DNA of 64,000 nucleotides from Rubrivivax sp. (GTDB lineage Bacteria; Pseudomonadota; Gammaproteobacteria; Burkholderiales; Burkholderiaceae_C). Shown here piece after piece: positions 46,793-55,210 of this stretch. Made by a program: the position numbers and the translations under genes. The first letter of the stretch is position 1, and every line of letters starts with the position of its first letter. The notes beneath the pieces were generated by a model that was not told the origin of the DNA, did not search any database, and saw only the letters and a list, made by a program, of their open reading frames with translations. The stretch covers positions 976,001 to 1,040,000 of the forward strand of contig JAHBZT010000001.1 of the NCBI GenBank assembly GCA_019635315.1, read 5' to 3'.

Positions 46793-48064
46793 TCAGCCGA
46801 GCGTCGCCTTCGGCAGCCAGGTCGACAGCGCCGGCACCGCCGCGATCATCACGATACAGGCCAGCACCGCCGCCAGGAAGGGCAGCGTGGCGCGGAACAG
46901 CGCACCCATGCGGATGTCGGCGGCGACCATCGCGATGTATAGGCCGGGGCCCACCGGCGGCGTGACGAGGCCGATCACCGTGGCCACGGTGCAGACGACG
47001 CCGAAGTGGATGGGGTCGATGCCCAGGCCGGTGACCACCGGCATCAGCAGCGGCACGACGACGATCAGCACGCTGATGCTCTCGAGGAACATGCCCAGCA
47101 CCAGCAGCATCACGACGACCAGCAGCAGGAAGGCGGTGGGCGACTGCGTCAGGCCGGCCATGAATTCCACCAGCAGGTCGGGCACGCCCTGGAAGGCCAG
47201 CGCCCAGCTCAGGACCGACGCGGCCGCGATCAGCCCGGTGATGGTGGCCGTGCTCAGCGCGACGGCCAGGAAGATCGGACCCAGGTCGCGCAGCTTCAGC
47301 TCGCGGTAGGCGAAGCCGAGCACGAGCGCGATGATGGCCGCCACCGCGCCCGACTCGGTGGGCGTCATCACGCCGGCCATGATGCCGACGATGACGACCA
47401 GCGGGATCAGCGCCGGCGCCAGGCCTTCGGCCAGCACGCGGGCGCGCGGGCCGAGGTCGTGGCCCACGCCCGAGGGCAGGCCCTTGACGACGCCGACGCC
47501 GAAGATCACCAGCGCCAGCGCCGCGACGATCAGCACGCCGGGCACGATGCCGGCGATGAACAGCGGTGCGATCGGCTGCACCGCGACGACACCGTAGATG
47601 ATCATCAGCATCGATGGCGGGATGATGGGCCCCAGCAGCCCGGCCGACACCGTGACCGCGCCGGAGAACGCGCGGTCGTAGCCCTTGCGTTCCATCTCCG
47701 GGATCATGACCTTGCTCATGACGCCGATCTGCGCCACCGCCGAGCCCAGGATGGAGGCCGCCATCGCGTTGGTGAACAGGTTGGCGTAGGCCAGCCCGCC
47801 CTTGAGCCCGCCGACCAGCACCTCGGCGACGGCGACCAGGCGCTGCGTCAGTCCGGCGCGGTTCATGATCTCGCCGACCAGCATGAACAGCGGGATCGCG
47901 AGCAGGCTGTTGATCTCCAGCGCGCCGTAGAACTGGATCGGGATCGAGTCGTACAGCGCCGCCAGGTCGTTGGTCGCCAGGAAGGTGATCGCGCCGGCGA
48001 GGATCACGCCGGCGATCGGCAGCCCCGCGAACAGCAGCCCGAAGAAGACGAGCAGCGTGATCAT
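46793..48064 (-). CDS. TRAP transporter large permease (DctM)
   Basis: 423 residues with about twelve helices. Typical are FFGLLFAGLPIAGVILAGAI at the start, ANLFTNAMAASILGSAVA, GPIIPPSMLMIIYGVVA and GLVTPPVGPGLYIAM. It is the sodium-driven membrane subunit. Its ATG overlaps the dctQ stop (ATGA). Its stop overlaps the RBS of the hemerythrin gene. Confidence 0.95.
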   Translation of the reverse strand: MITLLVFFGLLFAGLPIAGVILAGAITFLATNDLAALYDSIPIQFYGALEINSLLAIPLFMLVGEIMNRAGLTQRLVAVAEVLVGGLKGGLAYANLFTNAMAASILGSAVAQIGVMSKVMIPEMERKGYDRAFSGAVTVSAGLLGPIIPPSMLMIIYGVVAVQPIAPLFIAGIVPGVLIVAALALVIFGVGVVKGLPSGVGHDLGPRARVLAEGLAPALIPLVVIVGIMAGVMTPTESGAVAAIIALVLGFAYRELKLRDLGPIFLAVALSTATITGLIAAASVLSWALAFQGVPDLLVEFMAGLTQSPTAFLLLVVVMLLVLGMFLESISVLIVVVPLLMPVVTGLGIDPIHFGVVCTVATVIGLVTPPVGPGLYIAMVAADIRMGALFRATLPFLAAVLACIVMIAAVPALSTWLPKATLG

Positions 48065-48573
48065 GCGTGCGCTCCCGGCGGCTGGCGCAGCGCGGCCAGG
48101 TGGCGCAGCACGGCGGCCGCCTGGTGGGCCGCCATGCAGCTCAGCCCCACCGGCAGCACCGCGTAGGTATACCAGCGCGGCAGCTGCGTCGTCGCGGACA
48201 GCTCGATGCGCACCTCGGGCCGCGAGATCCAGTCCCAGGCCAGCCAGGCCACGAAGACGACCACCGCCAGCATCACCAGGCCCAGCGCCGCCAGCAGCGC
48301 GTGGCGCGCGCGCTGCGGCAGCGCACGCGGCAGGAAGTCGATGCTGACGAGGTCGCCGCGGCGCGTCAGCAGCGCGAGGCCGAAGACGCTGGCGAAGACC
48401 AGCAGCTGCACCGAGATCTCCTCGGCCCAGAACAGCGGCGCGCTGAAGAAGTAACGCAGCACCACCTGCGCCATCATGATGGCCGTGATGCCGCCGGTCA
48501 GCAGCACCACGATCACCTGCTCGACCGACGCGAGCGCGGCGTCGGCACGTTGCACGAGGGCATGGATGCTCAC
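48061..48573 (-). CDS. TRAP transporter small permease (DctQ)
   Basis: 170 residues with four helices. VVLLTGGITAIMMAQVVLRYFF and FWAEEISVQLLVFASVFGLAL are the family's hallmarks, followed by RRGDLVSIDFLP. It is the small membrane partner of DctM, and lies 48 bp after the binding-protein gene. Confidence 0.93.
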   Translation of the reverse strand: MSIHALVQRADAALASVEQVIVVLLTGGITAIMMAQVVLRYFFSAPLFWAEEISVQLLVFASVFGLALLTRRGDLVSIDFLPRALPQRARHALLAALGLVMLAVVVFVAWLAWDWISRPEVRIELSATTQLPRWYTYAVLPVGLSCMAAHQAAAVLRHLAALRQPPGAHA

Positions 48574-48621
48574 GCGGGCCTCCTTCGGGTCAGGGCGCGC
48601 CGGGCGGCCGGTGGTGGTGGT

Positions 48622-49599
48622 TCAGAGGCCCTGGGCCTGCTTGAACAGGTCGGCGATCAGCGGATTGCGCGCGACATACTTGTCGCGCACCGGCGCGGCC
48701 ACGGCGCGGAACGACGCGGCGTCGAAGGCGACGACCTTGGTGCCGTCGGCCTGCGCCTTCTTCAGGTTGGCGGTCTCGGCGTCGACGGCGACCTGCACGC
48801 CCCAGGCCTCGGCGCCGGCGACGACCTTGCGGATCGTCGCGCGCTCGGCCTCGCTGCGGGCGTCCCACCACTTCTTGGACACCGCGATCACGCCGGGGAA
48901 GGCCATGTGGTTGGTCAGCGTCAGGTTCGGGGCCTGCTGGTAGAACTTCAGGCCCACGAGGGCGTCGAGGTCGATGTCCACCGCGTCGAGCAGCTTGGTC
49001 GTCAGCGAGGGCGCCACCTCGGACAGCGGCATCGCGGTGGGCGCGGCGCCGTTGGCCAGCCACCAGTCGTTGTAGACCGGGCTCGGGAAGGCACGTACCT
49101 TCTTGTTCGCGAGGTCCTTGGCCGACGCCACCGGCTGCAGCGACAGCACGTGGCGCATGCCGGCGAAGGTGTAGCCCAGGCCGACCAGGCCGCTGGCCTC
49201 CAGGCGCTTGAGCATCTCGCGCGCGGCCGGGCCCTGCGCGGTGCGCGCGGCATGCGCGACGTCCTTGAAGACATAGGGCAGCGACCAGCCGAGCAGCGAC
49301 TCCTCGCGGTTGGCCAGGCCGCCGACCGTGAAGACGGCAAACTGCACCGCGCCGGCCTGCATCAGGTTGACGACCTGCGCCTCGTTGCCCAGCTTCTGCA
49401 GCGGGCTGACGGCGATCTTCATCCTGCCGCCGCTGGCGGCGGCCAGGTCGGTGGCGATCTTCTCCGACACCTGGTGCCAGACATGGGTGGGCGGCGTGAT
49501 GTGCGCCAGCTTCAACGCCTGCGCGCTGGCCGGCGACAGGCCGCTGGCGGCGAGGGCGGCGACGGTGCCCAGGCGGGCGAGCCGAAAGTCGGTCTTCAT
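48622..49599 (-). CDS. TRAP transporter substrate-binding protein (DctP)
   Basis: 325 residues from ATG 49599 with a Sec signal peptide (LGTVAALAASGLSPASAQA). The fold is seen in LKLAHITPPTHVWHQVSEKI, VSPLQKLGNEAQVVNLMQAG and the carboxylate-binding Arg region KVRAFPSPVYNDWW. In this operon the likely cargo is 3-hydroxybenzoate or a related aromatic acid; this is inference from neighbours only. Confidence 0.94.
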   Translation of the reverse strand: MKTDFRLARLGTVAALAASGLSPASAQALKLAHITPPTHVWHQVSEKIATDLAAASGGRMKIAVSPLQKLGNEAQVVNLMQAGAVQFAVFTVGGLANREESLLGWSLPYVFKDVAHAARTAQGPAAREMLKRLEASGLVGLGYTFAGMRHVLSLQPVASAKDLANKKVRAFPSPVYNDWWLANGAAPTAMPLSEVAPSLTTKLLDAVDIDLDALVGLKFYQQAPNLTLTNHMAFPGVIAVSKKWWDARSEAERATIRKVVAGAEAWGVQVAVDAETANLKKAQADGTKVVAFDAASFRAVAAPVRDKYVARNPLIADLFKQAQGL

Positions 49600-49712
49600 G
49601 GGGATCTCCTGGAGTGCGGTGGTTGCGGCAAGGGCGGGGCCAACCCTGCGGCCGGCAGGCCGCAGGGCGACGGGCAAGGGGACAGGCTGGATGCGCGGTG
49701 CGGGCGCGCGGA

Positions 49713-50420
49713 CTACTCGGCGGGGCCGACCGTCAGCTCGACGGTGCCCACGCCCTCGACACGGCCGACGAGGTGGTCGCCGGGCACGACGGCGCCGACG
49801 CCCTCGGGCGTGCCGGTGTAGATCAGGTCGCCGGGCTGCAGGTGGTAGTACAGCGACAGGTCGGCGATGATCTCGCGGATGTTCCAGATCAGCTTCGACA
49901 CGTCGGAGTGCTGGCGCGTCGTGCCGATGACCTGCAGCGCCAGGTCGGCCTGTTCGATGACCACGCCTTCCATGGGCACGACTTCCGAGCACACCGAGCC
50001 CTGCTCGATGTCCTTGCCCAGGTCCCAGGGGCGGCCCTTCTCGCGGGCGACGAGCTGCAGGTCGCGGCGCGTCATGTCCAGGCCGCAGGCATAGCCGTAG
50101 ACCAGCTCGTGCGCACGCTCGGCGCTCACGCGGAAGCCCGGCCGGCCGACCACCAGCACGAGCTCCATCTCGTAGTGGTAGTCCTTGGTCTCGGGCGGGT
50201 AGGGCACGGTGGCGCCGCTCGGCACCAGCGTCTGCGGGCTCTTGGTGAAATAGAAGGCGCGCTCCATGCTCTTGTCGACCGGGCGGCCCATCTCGACGGC
50301 ATGCGCGTGGTAGTTGCGGCCGGCGCAGAAGATGCGGTTGACGGGCAGGCGTTCGCTGCGGCCGCGCACGGGCAGCGAGGCGACGGGCGGCGGGGCCCAG
50401 AGGTAGGCGGGTTCGGACAT
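49713..50420 (-). CDS. FAH-family hydrolase, probable fumarylpyruvate/maleylpyruvate hydrolase
   Basis: 235 residues. Metal ligands are in HYEMELVLVVG (ExE) and CGLDMTRRDLQ (Asp), with PGDLIYTGTPEGVGAVVPGD as signature. Small size and the start (NRIFCAGRNYHAHAVEMG) match NagK-type enzymes that hydrolyse fumarylpyruvate to fumarate and pyruvate. It follows the gentisate dioxygenase by 42 bp. No maleylpyruvate isomerase is found in the operon, so it might accept maleylpyruvate directly. Confidence 0.92.
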   Translation of the reverse strand: MSEPAYLWAPPPVASLPVRGRSERLPVNRIFCAGRNYHAHAVEMGRPVDKSMERAFYFTKSPQTLVPSGATVPYPPETKDYHYEMELVLVVGRPGFRVSAERAHELVYGYACGLDMTRRDLQLVAREKGRPWDLGKDIEQGSVCSEVVPMEGVVIEQADLALQVIGTTRQHSDVSKLIWNIREIIADLSLYYHLQPGDLIYTGTPEGVGAVVPGDHLVGRVEGVGTVELTVGPAE

Positions 50421-50462
50421 GTCGGGTCTCGTCGGTTCTCGGATCTCGGTTCGGGGGTCGGC

Positions 50463-51500
50463 TCAGGCGCGCACTTCGTAGACGCCCAGCTTGCGGTGCA
50501 GCGGCGACTCGTCGGCGACGAAGACGAAGGCGGGCTCGGTGGCGGAGCGGTTGGCGAGTTGCACCGGCTCGTAGCCCGGTGCGCAGCAGGTGTCGGCCTC
50601 GGCCAGCGTGAAGCGGCTGGCGACGATCTGCGCGTCGACGCCGCCCTCGATGACGTGGAAGACCTGCGCCGGCGAACGAGCCGGCAGGCGCAGCGTCTGG
50701 CCCGGGCGCAGCATCAGCGCATGGAAGCCCAGGTTGTTCTGCGCGTCGCGCCCGCTTTCCGGGTTGACGTAGGTGACCTGCACCGCCTCCAGGTCGGGCT
50801 GGCTGGCGGCGATGTCCAGCAGCGCGGCACGTGCCTCGGCCCAGGGGTAGCGCAGCATCGGGTAGGCGGCCCGGCCGCGCTCGAAGTAGGGCGTCGGCAC
50901 GATGCCGCCGCGCGCATAGGCCTGGTCGCCGCGGCCGGCCTTGGGCTGCTGGCGCTGGCCCTCGATGGCGTACGAGGCCTCGGCGTAGTAGATCAGCGGC
51001 AGGTCCAGCACGTCCAGCCACACCACGGGCTCGCTGCCGTCGTGCTCGTGCTCGTGCCACTCGCCGGTGGGCGTGAGGATGAGGTCGCCGCGCTCCATCG
51101 GGCATTTCTCGCCGCCCACCGTGGTGGTGGCGCCGCGGCCCTCGACGATCATGCGCACGGCATTCGGCGTGTGGCGGTGCGACGGCGCCCACTCGCCGGG
51201 CAGCAGCAGCTGCATGCCCAGGTAGATCGCCGGGCTGGCCTTCATGTTCTCCAGCCCGTGGCCGGGGTTGGCCAGCACCAGCACGCGGCGTTCGGCCTTC
51301 TCCATCGGCGTCAGCTCGCCGGCGCGCATCAGCAGCGGGCGCAGCGTGGCGTAGGGCCAGTGGATCGGCCTGGTGTTGCGGCTCGGCACGCCCGGCGGCA
51401 GCACGGCGCGCAGGTTGGGCCACAGCGGCACCAGGTTGCGGCTCGCCAGTTCGTCGCGGTAGTCCTGCGGCAGGTCTTCCAGGCGTCCCAGTTCGTTCAT
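50463..51500 (-). CDS. gentisate 1,2-dioxygenase
   Basis: 345 residues, bicupin. The Fe ligands are the two His of HRHTPNAVRMIVEGRGA and the His of GEWHEHEHDG. The start (LPQDYRDELASRNLVPLWP) and TLRPLLMRAGELTPMEKAERR (in segments) are typical of the family. It opens gentisate between C1 and C2 to maleylpyruvate using O2. It lies between the 3-hydroxybenzoate 6-hydroxylase and the FAH hydrolase genes. Confidence 0.96.
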   Translation of the reverse strand: MNELGRLEDLPQDYRDELASRNLVPLWPNLRAVLPPGVPSRNTRPIHWPYATLRPLLMRAGELTPMEKAERRVLVLANPGHGLENMKASPAIYLGMQLLLPGEWAPSHRHTPNAVRMIVEGRGATTTVGGEKCPMERGDLILTPTGEWHEHEHDGSEPVVWLDVLDLPLIYYAEASYAIEGQRQQPKAGRGDQAYARGGIVPTPYFERGRAAYPMLRYPWAEARAALLDIAASQPDLEAVQVTYVNPESGRDAQNNLGFHALMLRPGQTLRLPARSPAQVFHVIEGGVDAQIVASRFTLAEADTCCAPGYEPVQLANRSATEPAFVFVADESPLHRKLGVYEVRA

Positions 51501-51522
51501 CTGCGTGCTCCGGTTGCGTTGT

Positions 51523-52731
51523 TCAGGCCTGCTGCAGGCAGTTGGCCACGTTCCAGCCGTACAGCCACTCCAGCGCGTCGTAGAAGCGTTCCTGGCTGCG
51601 GCCCTTCCACAGCGAGTTGCGCACCAGGCGCTCGACGCCGGCGGCGTGGTACAGGCGCCCCATCTCGCGGCCCGACAGCACGATGCGCGCGGTGCGCGTG
51701 ACGCGGTTGCGCTGGTACAGCTGCAGCGCGGCGTCCCAGTCGTGGTTCGTCACGCGCAGCGCCTCGCCCAGCGTGACCGCGTCCTCCATCGCCATGCACG
51801 CACCCTGCGCCATGTACTGCGTGGTCGGGTGCGCGGCGTCGCCCAGCAGCGTGGCGCGGCCGAAGACCCAGGTCGCGATCGGCTCGCGGTCGGCGGTGGC
51901 CCAGCGCTTCCAGGTCTTGGGCAGCTCGATCAGCTGGCGCGCCTTCGGGCTGATGCCCTGGAAGTAGCTCTCGACCTCTTCCTTGCTGCCGTCGGTGACG
52001 CCCCACTGCTCCTGCTCGCGGCTGTGGAAGGTGACGACGATGTTGTACTGCTCGCCGCCGCGCAGCGGGTAGTGCACCAGGTGGCACTTGGGGCCGGCCC
52101 ACAGGCTGGCGGCGTTCCACTGCAGGTCCTTGGGAAACTCGGCGCGGTCGACGACGGCGCGGTAGACGACGTGGCCGGTCACGCGCGGCGGGTCGTTGAC
52201 GTACTGCGTGCGCACGACCGACTTGCCGCCGTCGGCGGCGATCAGCGCCTGACCGGTCCAGCGCCGGCCCTGCTGGTCGATCGCGGTGACGGTCTTCCTG
52301 GCGTCGTCCTGTTCGACGTGCACGACGCGCGTATTGGTGTGGAAGCTGACGCGGCCGCTCTCCTGCGCGCCTTCCAGCAGCGAGAGGTGGATGTCGGCGC
52401 GGTGGATCACCGCGTAGGGGTTGCCGAAGCGCCGGCGGAAGGCCTCGCCGGTCTCGATGCGGCCGACCAGGCTTTCGTCGATGGCGTCGTGCATCACCAT
52501 GCACTCGGTATAGACGGCGCGGCCGCGCGCCTTGTCGCCGACGCCCAGCGCGTCGAAGGCATGGAAGGCGTTGGGGCCGAGCTGGATGCCGGCGCCGATC
52601 TCGCCGATCTCCGGCGCCTGCTCCAGCACGGTGACCGTGAAGCCGCGTCGCACCAGCGCCAGCGCGGCGGCCAGGCCGCCGATGCCGCCGCCCGCGACGA
52701 TGACGGGCAGGTCCTGATGGGGTGCGCTCAT
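51523..52731 (-). CDS. 3-hydroxybenzoate 6-monooxygenase (FAD-dependent)
   Basis: 402 residues. The FAD fingerprint is VIVAGGGIGGLAAALALVRRG, cut here to VIVAGGGIGGLAAALALV; the DG motif is LIAADGGKSVVR and the GD motif LLGDAAHPTTQYMAQG. A further FHAFDALGVGDKARGRAVY region is typical of 3HB6H and salicylate hydroxylases. Next to gentisate dioxygenase the assignment to 3-hydroxybenzoate to gentisate is well supported. Salicylate 5- or 1-hydroxylation is less likely. It is the first gene of the leftward operon, facing the MarR gene across 107 bp. Confidence 0.92.
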   Translation of the reverse strand: MSAPHQDLPVIVAGGGIGGLAAALALVRRGFTVTVLEQAPEIGEIGAGIQLGPNAFHAFDALGVGDKARGRAVYTECMVMHDAIDESLVGRIETGEAFRRRFGNPYAVIHRADIHLSLLEGAQESGRVSFHTNTRVVHVEQDDARKTVTAIDQQGRRWTGQALIAADGGKSVVRTQYVNDPPRVTGHVVYRAVVDRAEFPKDLQWNAASLWAGPKCHLVHYPLRGGEQYNIVVTFHSREQEQWGVTDGSKEEVESYFQGISPKARQLIELPKTWKRWATADREPIATWVFGRATLLGDAAHPTTQYMAQGACMAMEDAVTLGEALRVTNHDWDAALQLYQRNRVTRTARIVLSGREMGRLYHAAGVERLVRNSLWKGRSQERFYDALEWLYGWNVANCLQQA

Positions 52732-52838
52732 GCGTGTCTCCTCGGTTGCGTACTGATCGTCAGTACACTGAAGAAAAGTGTAGTGATAGACTGGTGCGAG
52801 ACAAAAAGGGTTAACCCTTAGATGAGGGATCGGACGAC
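52732..52838. promoter_or_regulatory. divergent MarR-type control region with three palindromes
   Basis: The 107 bp between the monooxygenase and marR starts contain GTACTGA-TCG-TCAGTAC (52750-52766), TACACT-N7-AGTGTA (52764-52782, sharing three bases with the first), and AAGGGTTAACCCTT (52806-52819), all perfect. They are evenly spread across the AT-richer part, as expected for operators of a MarR dimer controlling both directions. Confidence 0.7.
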
Positions 52839-53315
52839 ATGACCGCCTCCACCGCGAACGAGGACAGTGTGGACCTCGACGACCTGCCCGGCCACCACAT
52901 CCGGCGGCTGCACCAGATCGCCGTGGCCATCTTCCTGCAGGAGACCGAACCGCTGGGGCTGACGCCGGTGCAGTATGCGGCGCTGCAGGGCGTGGCCAAT
53001 GCCCCCGGCGTCGACCAGCGCACGCTGGCGCGCACGATAGGCCTGGACACGTCCACCACCGGTGGCGTGGTCGACCGGCTCGAGGCGCGCGGCCTGCTGC
53101 AGCGCAACGCCCACCCGGACGACCGCCGCGTGCGCCGCCTGACGCTGACCGGGGCCGGCCAGGCGCTGCTGCGCGAGGCGCTGCCGGCGATGCTGCGCGC
53201 GCAGCGCCGCATCCTCGAGCCGCTGCCGGCGGCCGAGCGCGACGAGTTCATGCGCATGCTGCGCACGGTGGTGGTCGCGAACAACGCGCTCAGCCGCGCC
53301 CCGAGCGAGACCTGA
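52839..53315 (+). CDS. MarR-family transcriptional regulator
   Basis: 158 residues. The winged helix spans about 35-105 (LTPVQYAALQGVANAPGVDQ, DTSTTGGVVDRLEARGLLQR, wing DDRRVRRLTLTGAG). The N-terminus is acidic (about 1-18) and the C-terminal helix carries LRAQRRILEPLPAAERDEF. It is divergent from the 3-hydroxybenzoate/gentisate operon and probably represses it until an aromatic ligand binds. Confidence 0.94.
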   Translation: MTASTANEDSVDLDDLPGHHIRRLHQIAVAIFLQETEPLGLTPVQYAALQGVANAPGVDQRTLARTIGLDTSTTGGVVDRLEARGLLQRNAHPDDRRVRRLTLTGAGQALLREALPAMLRAQRRILEPLPAAERDEFMRMLRTVVVANNALSRAPSET

Positions 53316-53601
53316 GCAGGCAGCCGGCAGCTGCCGGCGCAGACGCCGGCCGGCCCGCGCCGCCGGACCCGGCCTGCAGGCTTTGCGGTACCCTGCGCCC
53401 GTGAAGCCTTGCCGCGAGTCCTGCCCGTCATGAGCCTGCCCACCAGGGAGCCCCCAGCCCGGTGAAGCGCAAGAGCGGCTGGCCGCCAACCCGCCCCGTG
53501 CCCCCGGGTGTCGTCGTCCCCGCCGCGTGGCGGCCGGCCTCGCGTGCGCCGGCGCCGGTTGCCGCGCGCACCGGTTTCCGGTCTCCGGCAAGGGTCGACT
53601 G

Positions 53602-54501
53602 ATGCCCGAGCTGGACCTCGCCGCGGAACTGCCCCGCGTGGCGCTGGTGGACCTGGCGGCGTCGGCGGCGCTGGTGCTGCTGCTGCTGCTGATCCGGCTC
53701 GTGGCCGGCCATGCGATCCGCCGGCGCACCGACGCCGCCCCGCACCTGCAGCGGCGCTGGACGGCGAACCTCAGGAACCTGCTGCTGGTCCTGGCCTTCA
53801 TCGGGCTGGTGCTGATCTGGGCGCCGCAGCTGCGCACCTTCGCCCTCTCGCTGACCGCCGTGGCGGTGGCCATCGTGATCGCGACCAAGGAGCTGATCCT
53901 GTGCTTCTCGGGCGCGGTCATGCGCACCTCGACACGTTCGTTCGCGGTCGGCGACTGGATCGAGATCGCCGGCACGCGCGGCGAGGTCGTGGACCACAAC
54001 CTCTTCGTCACCACGGTCCACGAGTTCGAGCCGGGGAGCTTCGTCTACACCGGTCGCACGGCGGTGCTGCCGAACAGCCTCTTCCTCGGCCAGCCGATGC
54101 GCAACGACAGCCTGATGCGGGACCACGCGTTCCGCAGCTTCGCGCTGACGCTGGACCCGACGATCGACGTCTTCGCCGAGCGCGCCGCGATCGAGGCCAT
54201 CGTGCACCGGCACCACGCACCGCTGGCCGCGGAGGCAGCGAAGGCCTGCGCCGCGATCCAGCGGCGCTTCCTGCTCGACCTGATGGACGCGCAGGTGCGC
54301 GTCACCCTGCGCACCACCGAGCTGGCCAAGGTCCGCATCGGCGTGACCCTGTTCTGCCCGACGCGGCAGGCCGATGCGCTGGAGAACGCCATCACCTGCG
54401 AGCTGATGTCCTACCTGCACGGCCTGGCCGAGCAGCGGCGGCGCGAGCCGGCCGCGCCGGGCGAGCGGCCCGCCGGCGCAGGCGGTGCGGACGCCGGCTG
54501 A
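53602..54501 (+). CDS. MscS-family mechanosensitive channel
   Basis: 299 residues from ATG 53602. Hydrophobic helices at about 13-36 and 52-68 precede the pore helix (LTAVAVAIVIATKELILCFSG), then the MscS beta domain (FAVGDWIEIAGTRGEVVDHN, VLPNSLFLGQPMRN). The C-terminal cytoplasmic part is longer than usual in its helices and ends in a Gly/Pro-rich tail. It should release solutes on osmotic down-shock. The 286 bp before it hold no clear gene. Confidence 0.9.
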   Translation: MPELDLAAELPRVALVDLAASAALVLLLLLIRLVAGHAIRRRTDAAPHLQRRWTANLRNLLLVLAFIGLVLIWAPQLRTFALSLTAVAVAIVIATKELILCFSGAVMRTSTRSFAVGDWIEIAGTRGEVVDHNLFVTTVHEFEPGSFVYTGRTAVLPNSLFLGQPMRNDSLMRDHAFRSFALTLDPTIDVFAERAAIEAIVHRHHAPLAAEAAKACAAIQRRFLLDLMDAQVRVTLRTTELAKVRIGVTLFCPTRQADALENAITCELMSYLHGLAEQRRREPAAPGERPAGAGGADAG

Positions 54502-54531
54502 CCGCGCCGGCGCCCGCCCGCCGGCGCGTGC

Positions 54532-54972
54532 TCAGGCCTCGCGCGCCGCCTTCTGCGCCTGCAGCTGTTCGCGCTGGCGGTCCTCCTGCGCGCGCAGCTC
54601 GTCGGTGAAGGCGGGCCCGAAGTCCGCGGCCTCGTAGAACGGCCGGATCTCGATCTCCGAGTCGCCCGGCATCGGGTTCGGGCAGCGCCGCACCCATGCC
54701 ACCGCCTCGTCCATCGAAGCGACCTGCCAGATCCAGAAGCCGGCGATCAGCTCATCGGTCGCGGCGAAGGGGCCGTCGATCACGGTGCGGTCCTTGCCCG
54801 CGAAGCGCACCCGCTTGCCGTGCCGGCTGGGCTTCAGGCCGTCGCCGTCCAGCATCACGCCGGCCTTCACGAGTTCGTCGTTGAAGCGGCCCATCGCCGC
54901 CATCTCCTCGGTCGTCGGCAGGCGGCCGGCCTCGGAGTCGGCCGTCGCCTTCACGATCACCATCACCTTCAT
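54532..54972 (-). CDS. YCII-related (DGPF) domain protein
   Basis: 146 residues from ATG 54972. MKVMVIVKATADSEAG, the DGPFAATDELIAGFWIWQV motif that gives DGPF proteins their name, and the DEAVAWVRRCP helix are typical. The function of this family is poorly known; members often sit beside ECF sigma factors, but none is here. A charged Gln/Glu/Arg tail (from about 125) ends the protein. Confidence 0.9.
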   Translation of the reverse strand: MKVMVIVKATADSEAGRLPTTEEMAAMGRFNDELVKAGVMLDGDGLKPSRHGKRVRFAGKDRTVIDGPFAATDELIAGFWIWQVASMDEAVAWVRRCPNPMPGDSEIEIRPFYEAADFGPAFTDELRAQEDRQREQLQAQKAAREA

Positions 54973-55210
54973 CGTCGTCGCTCCTCGGGCATCGCAGGGC
55001 CAGGGCCGCGGCCGGCGGATGCCGGCTGCGGAGCGCTGCTTCGAACCGACGACGAGTGTCGCGCCTGCATTTCGACAAGGCCGTGCACGCCGGCCTCGGG
55101 TCAACCCCGATGGCCGCGGCGCGGCGTGGGGTCACCGGTGCCCGCGGCGGCGCGCTGCGGCACAGTCTGGCACGCTGCCGCCGCCGACATCCGAAGAGGA
55201 GCCCGCCACC

